A stretch of DNA of 10,104 nucleotides from contig JAQGPE010000253.1 of assembly GCA_028293225.1 (NCBI GenBank), positions 1 to 10,104 of the forward strand. The letters run 5' to 3'. How positions within the stretch are numbered: position 1 is the stretch's first letter; the number at the start of each line of letters is the position of its first letter. The translations under genes and the position numbers were made by a program. Shown here piece by piece: positions 5,416-10,104 of this stretch. This DNA is from Akkermansiaceae bacterium. GTDB lineage: Bacteria > Verrucomicrobiota > Verrucomicrobiia > Verrucomicrobiales > Akkermansiaceae. The notes beneath the pieces are model-generated. The model was given only the letters and a program-made list of their open reading frames with translations, had not been told where the DNA came from and ran no database searches.

Positions 5416-8400
5416 TCACTTGAACTCCAGCGTACCCCAGAGCTCCGGAGTAAGCATCGCCTCATCAGGAACATCGGACACGATACCGGTGGACTTGTTG
5501 CTCCAGTAGGCGCGGGAGCGGGTCTCGGCGCCGTCGCCTCTCAGCAGGCCGATGTCGCCGCGGATCCGGGCACCGGGCGCGGGTCGCAGACCCAGGGTGG
5601 CGAGCGGAATCGAAATCTCGTAGTTGCCCTCGCCGCCGGTTGCGAACTCGATCTGCGCGGTGACGTCCTCCACCTTGTCAAAGGTGATGGTCCGCCACGG
5701 CGAGGAGAACGGCACCTTATCCGGCTCCCGGGTCCCGGGCACCACGGCGCGGTAGAGCAGGGCTTTCGGCTGGCCCTTCACGGTGGTGACGATCAGGCGC
5801 AGGTCACCCGCGACCGGTGCGCTGCGATTTCCGGCCGGCCCGAGCATGAGATCGAGCGCGTCGCCGGTCTTGAAGGGCGCGAGAGGCATCTCGCCACTGT
5901 TGCGCAAGCCGTCCTTGCTGCCCGTCCGCCAGCCCGCATAGAGCCGGTCGCCGGATACCGCCAGAGCCGCGGTGACGTCGTAGGGCTTCGAGTCGGAATT
6001 GAAGTAAGCCTTCACGCCGCTCTTATCCACATCCACCCAGCCGTCCTCCGGCCAATCCTCCATCCTGCCGTCAACCTCGGGCTTCTTCGGCAGCAGGGCC
6101 ACCGTCATCAGACCGCTGCCCGCCAGACGCTGGCGTGCGGCCTCCGCGGCGATCTGCCAGTTGCGGCTCCTGTCCAACTCGGCAGCCGTCACCGTGAGGT
6201 CGCTGTCCGGCAGCCGGCGGATGCTTTCCATCCCGTCCAGTCGGACGATCGCACTGCGCGCGCCATCGACCAGGTAGACCTGGCCATCGGAGGAGTGAGT
6301 GAGTGTCGGCCAGAAATTCTCCTCGCCCAGGGTCACGTCGCTCAGATCCATGCCGCGGGGGGCGGCGGGCATTTTCCAGCCCTTGCCGCCGCGCATGTCT
6401 TCAAAGACCGAGGCCACGAACAGGCCGTCCTGGGTGAAGAAGACGAGGCGGCCGTGATTGGTGTGCAGCGCCCAGAGAGGTCCGGCATCGCTGCCAGCGA
6501 CCTCGAAGAAACCGCCGGGCAAACGGGTCGCGCCGATGAGTTGGCCGGGACGATCCGGTCGCGGCGCATTGTGCGAGGCGTGCAGGCCGGGCCAAAGGTT
6601 CGGGTAGCTCCACTTCGCCCCGCCATCCTTCACCCCGGAGATGGAAAGCGGGCCAAAGGGGGCGACGCCGAGCGTCACGACGGACCATCCGCCGCTGCCG
6701 GTGAGCAGTTGGTCGCCGCCGCTGGACTGGGGGTTCTGCACCTCCGGGGCGACTACGGTGCCTTTCGTAGCATCGTAGACCGGAGTCCCCGCCGCGGTGA
6801 AGCTCGCGGGAGCAAAAGAGACAGCCCGGCCGCCCAGGCGCGCCACGGCGAAGCTGAGGTCCGGCATGACCGTGATCCCGCCGCCCTGAACCTTCTCGAT
6901 CGTGACTTCATCCGGCTGAACCTGGAGATCGTCATTGCGGTCGGACCAGATGAAGAAAGCCTCCTGCCCCTTGCCCGTGGCGCTCAGCCCCTGCGGCCAG
7001 CAGGCGGCGAAGGCGGGATCGGCCAGCACCGGCCAGGCGGTCGCATCGCCCATTCCCGCCACGGCGCGGGCCACGCCATCGCGCTCGGCAAACAGAAACG
7101 CCGAACGGCTGCCGCCGGTGGGATTCGAGTTCCACGCATCTGTGAAATATTTACGGCCATCATGGTAGATGGCGGCCTCCGGAGCGGCACAATCCTTCGG
7201 CAGCGGGAGAGAGTGGGCATCATCGCCGCGATACAGCACGCGCTCCAGCCGGGAGGTGCCGTCCTTCCAGTTCAGGTGAAACTGCAACGTGCCGCGATTC
7301 TCATCGGCATAGTAGAAGAGGTTCTTGTCCTGCGGATCCAGCGCGCCGCCGCCGCCATATTTACCCGGGCCGGCAATCCCGCGAATGAGCTCGCCGGTAT
7401 CCAGCGACCAGACGCTGACCCGCTTCGGCACGAAGTCGTGCTCCGCCACCCACAGCTGGCGCCTCGAATCCACCGCCATGCCGAGCGGGCGGTTCATGTG
7501 CTCCGGATCGTATGGTCCGGCGTGGGGCGCGCCCGGCTTGCCGATCGCACGGACGAATTTCCCGTCAGGCGTGAAGATCTTCACCTGATGGCTGTTGCCG
7601 TGGTCGCTGATGTAGAGGGTGCCGGACTCGTCCAAGGTCAAGCCCACCGGCTCCTCCAGGCCACTGCTGATCAGCGGGACGGGAGGCTGGTCGAGCGCGG
7701 GATAGCGCAGCAGTTGCGTGCCGGAGAGGACCAGCAGCGCGCCACTGCGGTCCCAGGCCAGGCCCTGCGGTGCGGGCAGCGAAAGAGTGCGGGTGACCTG
7801 GCCGCCGGCGGCGTCCACGATCAGCAGTTCATTGCGCCGGGTCAGGCTGATGGCGGCGGTGGTATTGAAAACGGCGATCCCACCGAGCTGGCCCTCGGCC
7901 TTTTCTCCGCGGGCGTTCGGGATCATGAGGCCGAGCGGATATTTCAGCACCGGCTTGTCGCCCTCCTTGGTCAGAGCGGTCACGCGCAATTCGCCCTCGC
8001 CTGATTTGCCATCGGTCTCCCAGGCGGAAGCGACGTAGACCTGCACGCCCGGCTGAGGCTGCGGGCCGGTATCGCGGCCGAGGTACGGGGCGGCGGTCCA
8101 GTTGCCGCCGATCCACTTCTTGCCGCCCAGCTTGTGCCCATCCAGATCGACCCAGGCAAAGCCCGCGGGCCCCTCGGTCACATAGCAGCCGAGCTCGACG
8201 ACCGGGCTTCCCGTCGGGGATTGCGCGGCTGGCAGAAAGACCGCGGCCTGTGGCGGCGTGTGATTGGCCAGCCAGCCACCGGTCGAGTCATCGGTGCTCC
8301 AGGGCGGGTTCCCGGGAGCGTAGACGGCGAACTCATAGCGCGGCGTGATTTCCCCGCGGGTGAGGCCGCGAACCCGGTAGGCGCCCGGCGCCACCAACCG

Positions 8401-9798
8401 GCCCGGAATGCGATAGACGCCATGGCGGGCGGCATCGGCATCCCGGCCCAGATCGTCGGTTCCGTCCCACCAGGCGGTATTGTCCCCCGCTGGAAACCAG
8501 GTATCGGCGACCAGATTGCGGACGCGAAAGCCATCGGGCCGCTCGACCACCAGCGTGACGTAGCCCGCGGTGGCGAGATGGAATTTCACCGGAATCGGCG
8601 GGTGATTCTCCTTCGAGGGCTGGGCGGCCAGCTGCACCGCATCCTTGAAGGGAGTCTCTCCGAGCGAGTGCAGCGCCATCAGTTCGCCCAGCCAGATCCG
8701 GCGTCCATCGTTGTTCGTGGCGTGGGAGAGAGCTTCGCCGGGAGCGGTGATCTTCAGGCGCAGAGCCCGCGTTTCCAGCGGCTTGGCAAAGGCCAGGCGA
8801 TTCGGCCAGAAGCGGGTCGCGTACTGGTGCTGGATCCCGGCGTAGCTCGCCACCGGCTTCCAGTCGGCTTCGTCCGCATCGCGCGGATTTCGTCCGGGCG
8901 GACCGGAAAAAGTCTCCACCTCCGCAGCCCCGATCCCGGCCCAAAAGGCGACCAGGCCATCCAGTTTCACGGGCCGCAGCCAGGTGAGCATGACCCACTC
9001 CGGATGCTCCGGGGAAATGACCGGCGAGGACTCGGGCGGCGGGCTCTTTTCCTGGTTGTCCCAGGCTTCCCAGCCGTCGTGGTTGCCGTTGATCAGGCGG
9101 TCGGCGAGTTCACTGCGGGCGCTGGCGGCGGCCGTGGCGATCGCGGCCTCATTCAGGAAGCGTTGCGGCAGGACCAGGGCGCCGCTGAGCTTGCCTGCGT
9201 AGTTCTCATCGGAGGGAGCCGCGATGTGGCTGAACCGCAGGGCACGCGTGGTGGTGCCCGGTGGCAAAACCCACAGAGCCAGGTCCTCCTCCTCCGTGGT
9301 TTCAGCGCCGGTCAGCCGGCCCTGCTTCAGACGCTGGGCCGGCAGCCACTGCGAATCATCGTTCAGGTCGCCGGGATATTCCGCGCCGGGCTTCAGAATG
9401 CTGAGGCTTCCGCCGTCCTGGGAGAAAACACTGCCGACCGGGATGGCCTGCTGGAAGCCGATGCGCAGATGCCGCGGACCGGGCCTTTTCGAGTCGCCGA
9501 ACGCGATGCCCGAGTGGCCGGTGGTCGTCGTGGTGGTGGACAGCAGCCACTGCGGCAGGCGGCTCTTGTCCCCGTCCTGGCCCGGCTCGATGCGCCGCTC
9601 CACGCCGTCGACCCACTCGGCGAAAGCGGCCAGGTCGATCTGATCGGACCGGACCGGCGTGCCGAACTCCGCACCCGGAATTTCCCCAATCTGGAAAGGC
9701 TCAGGAGCCGCCAGGGCCGAGGACCCGAGCAGCAGCAACGATGCCGAAGTAGCGGCGGCTGTCTGAGAAAGAGACCGGATCCACGAAAGCGTGCACAT
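5416..9798 (-). CDS. Large secreted NHL-propeller protein with FlgD-like and CBM9-like domains, 1460 aa
   Basis: A predicted exported multidomain protein of unknown substrate. Residues 1-30 are a signal peptide (core SASLLLLGSSALA, cut before APEP). Residues about 266-380 resemble a galactose-binding F5/8 type C domain (WVMLTWLRPVKLDGLVAFW, ending RIWLGELMALHS). Residues about 400-487 resemble a FlgD-like Ig domain (VTLVVERPDG, NTAWWDGTDDLG, PGAYRVRG). From about 640 to 1200 lies a probable beta-propeller with NHL-type repeats, clearest at 713-754 (EPVGLTLDESGTLYISDHGN, then FTPDGKFVRAIG). An EF-hand-like loop, DRNDDLQVQPDE, sits at 953-964. Residues about 1238-1460 look like a CBM9/DOMON-type sugar- or haem-binding domain (PEVDGRMEDWPEDGW through PELWGTLEFK). 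The frame is open to 9927, but the ATG at 9796-9798 puts the signal peptide at the N-terminus and avoids overlap with the divergent gene. A run of six Thr occurs at 88-93. A role in binding or processing polysaccharide is inference. Confidence 0.85.
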   Translation of the reverse strand: MCTLSWIRSLSQTAAATSASLLLLGSSALAAPEPFQIGEIPGAEFGTPVRSDQIDLAAFAEWVDGVERRIEPGQDGDKSRLPQWLLSTTTTTTGHSGIAFGDSKRPGPRHLRIGFQQAIPVGSVFSQDGGSLSILKPGAEYPGDLNDDSQWLPAQRLKQGRLTGAETTEEEDLALWVLPPGTTTRALRFSHIAAPSDENYAGKLSGALVLPQRFLNEAAIATAAASARSELADRLINGNHDGWEAWDNQEKSPPPESSPVISPEHPEWVMLTWLRPVKLDGLVAFWAGIGAAEVETFSGPPGRNPRDADEADWKPVASYAGIQHQYATRFWPNRLAFAKPLETRALRLKITAPGEALSHATNNDGRRIWLGELMALHSLGETPFKDAVQLAAQPSKENHPPIPVKFHLATAGYVTLVVERPDGFRVRNLVADTWFPAGDNTAWWDGTDDLGRDADAARHGVYRIPGRLVAPGAYRVRGLTRGEITPRYEFAVYAPGNPPWSTDDSTGGWLANHTPPQAAVFLPAAQSPTGSPVVELGCYVTEGPAGFAWVDLDGHKLGGKKWIGGNWTAAPYLGRDTGPQPQPGVQVYVASAWETDGKSGEGELRVTALTKEGDKPVLKYPLGLMIPNARGEKAEGQLGGIAVFNTTAAISLTRRNELLIVDAAGGQVTRTLSLPAPQGLAWDRSGALLVLSGTQLLRYPALDQPPVPLISSGLEEPVGLTLDESGTLYISDHGNSHQVKIFTPDGKFVRAIGKPGAPHAGPYDPEHMNRPLGMAVDSRRQLWVAEHDFVPKRVSVWSLDTGELIRGIAGPGKYGGGGALDPQDKNLFYYADENRGTLQFHLNWKDGTSRLERVLYRGDDAHSLPLPKDCAAPEAAIYHDGRKYFTDAWNSNPTGGSRSAFLFAERDGVARAVAGMGDATAWPVLADPAFAACWPQGLSATGKGQEAFFIWSDRNDDLQVQPDEVTIEKVQGGGITVMPDLSFAVARLGGRAVSFAPASFTAAGTPVYDATKGTVVAPEVQNPQSSGGDQLLTGSGGWSVVTLGVAPFGPLSISGVKDGGAKWSYPNLWPGLHASHNAPRPDRPGQLIGATRLPGGFFEVAGSDAGPLWALHTNHGRLVFFTQDGLFVASVFEDMRGGKGWKMPAAPRGMDLSDVTLGEENFWPTLTHSSDGQVYLVDGARSAIVRLDGMESIRRLPDSDLTVTAAELDRSRNWQIAAEAARQRLAGSGLMTVALLPKKPEVDGRMEDWPEDGWVDVDKSGVKAYFNSDSKPYDVTAALAVSGDRLYAGWRTGSKDGLRNSGEMPLAPFKTGDALDLMLGPAGNRSAPVAGDLRLIVTTVKGQPKALLYRAVVPGTREPDKVPFSSPWRTITFDKVEDVTAQIEFATGGEGNYEISIPLATLGLRPAPGARIRGDIGLLRGDGAETRSRAYWSNKSTGIVSDVPDEAMLTPELWGTLEFK

Positions 9799-9892
9799 CG
9801 ATACGAATGCTACGCGCAGATTGGAGCCGTCATTGCAAGCTTCGTCGCCCTCGACTCCCGGGATGCGAAGGCTCAGGATCTTCCGTCTTTTC
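9799..9892. promoter_or_regulatory. Divergent intergenic region between NHL protein and monooxygenase genes
   Basis: These 94 bases must hold the 5' signals of both divergent genes. A TTGCAA (9834-9839), which reads the same on both strands, is a possible -35 element. The nearest -10-like word for the NHL gene (TAGCAT on the minus strand) is 20 bases away, which is too far for a standard promoter. No operator-like long palindrome is seen. Confidence 0.3.
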
Positions 9893-10104
9893 ATGAGCAG
9901 CGGCACAGCGGAGGAGGAGGTGATCATCGTCGGCGGGGGGATCGCGGGACTGGCGGTAGCGATCGCGCTGCGGCAGCGTGGCGTGACGGCGGTGATCCTG
10001 GAACAGGCCCCGGACTTGCGGGAGATCGGGGCCGGGCTGCTGCTGGCCCCGAATGCCTGTGCGGTACTGGAGCGCCTGGGCGGGCTGGCGGGGCTGCGGG
10101 CCGG
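9893..10104 (+). CDS. FAD-dependent monooxygenase (aromatic-hydroxylase type), N-terminal 70 residues, cut by window end
   Basis: The frame starts at ATG 9893-9895 and runs off the right edge after 70 codons. It opens with the Rossmann dinucleotide-binding signature: VIIVGGGIAGLAVAIALRQRG at residues 10-30 contains GxGxxG (residues 14-19). An acidic residue (Glu37 in VILEQA) would bind the ribose of FAD. GAGLLLAPNACAVLERLG (47-63) matches the segment that follows in salicylate hydroxylase/zeaxanthin epoxidase-like flavoprotein monooxygenases. Such enzymes use NAD(P)H and oxygen to hydroxylate or epoxidise small, often aromatic or isoprenoid substrates; the substrate here is unknown. An in-frame ATG at 9863 would add ten basic residues and is less likely. 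No signal peptide is seen, so the enzyme is cytoplasmic. Confidence 0.85.
   Translation, partial: MSSGTAEEEVIIVGGGIAGLAVAIALRQRGVTAVILEQAPDLREIGAGLLLAPNACAVLERLGGLAGLRA

Noticed and set aside
5190..5474. Upstream extension of the sigma frame to an ATG at 5474
   Set aside because: The added 95 residues are Arg/Ser-rich with no sigma similarity and overlap the end of the NHL gene. The conserved part begins at MTQGDENIDEF.
6295..8004. Long plus-strand open frame (569 codons) opposite the NHL-protein gene
   Set aside because: It is antisense to a convincing gene and rich in Arg, Ala, Gly and His with no recognisable domain. GC-rich codon bias leaves such mirror frames open.
9520..9540. GTG/GTC-rich triplet run as a possible variable microsatellite
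   Set aside because: It encodes six Thr using mixed codons and is short and imperfect, so slippage-based phase variation is unlikely.
9799..9927. Upstream extension of the NHL-protein frame to an ATG at 9927
   Set aside because: It would bury the signal peptide at residue ~44 and overlap the divergent monooxygenase start. The ATG at 9798 fits a secreted protein.
1..10104. CRISPR arrays, tRNA/rRNA genes, insertion sequences, attachment sites
   Set aside because: No spaced direct repeats, tRNA-like cloverleaf segments, rRNA motifs, transposase frames or terminal inverted repeats were seen.

Overview
The window looks like a chromosomal piece of a GC-rich Verrucomicrobiota bacterium, with Luteolibacter/Haloferula-type Verrucomicrobiaceae as the best guess. 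This rests on three things. The small sigma factor resembles the 'Rhodopirellula/Verrucomicrobium' ECF-like family. A FecR-type anti-sigma protein is translationally coupled to it. A large secreted protein carries autotransporter-associated beta-strand repeats and ends in a DPDGDG calcium-loop tail. All assignments come from reading the sequence and from family knowledge; no database search was run.

Layout, left to right. At 1-129 there is a short region with two hairpins and perhaps the tail of a tiny plus-strand lipoprotein gene entering from the left. Four genes follow on the minus strand, so they are transcribed right to left: a 988-residue secreted beta-strand/beta-helix protein (130-3096), a FecR-domain membrane regulator with an extra C-terminal beta domain (3226-4662), a sigma-70 family factor (4659-5189), and a 1460-residue secreted multidomain NHL-propeller protein (5416-9798). 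At the right edge a plus-strand FAD-dependent monooxygenase begins at 9893, divergent from the NHL gene across 94 bp, and is cut by the window end. No stretch longer than 300 bases lacks a gene.

How the genes may work together. The sigma and fecR-like genes share an ATGA stop/start overlap, so they should be made together as a regulator and its membrane-bound partner. The secreted repeat protein lies 129 bp downstream on the same strand and is the most obvious candidate target of the sigma factor. This would make 130-5189 a self-contained cell-surface signalling and surface-protein cassette. The NHL protein lies upstream, separated by 226 bp, and may be an independent secreted carbohydrate-associated protein.

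The points most worth a second look are the sigma/FecR/repeat-protein cassette, the C-terminal module of the repeat protein as a possible sorting tail, a 12-bp perfect palindrome just before its start codon, a 14-bp perfect inverted repeat at the left edge, and the absence of recognisable Shine-Dalgarno sequences at every start in the window.
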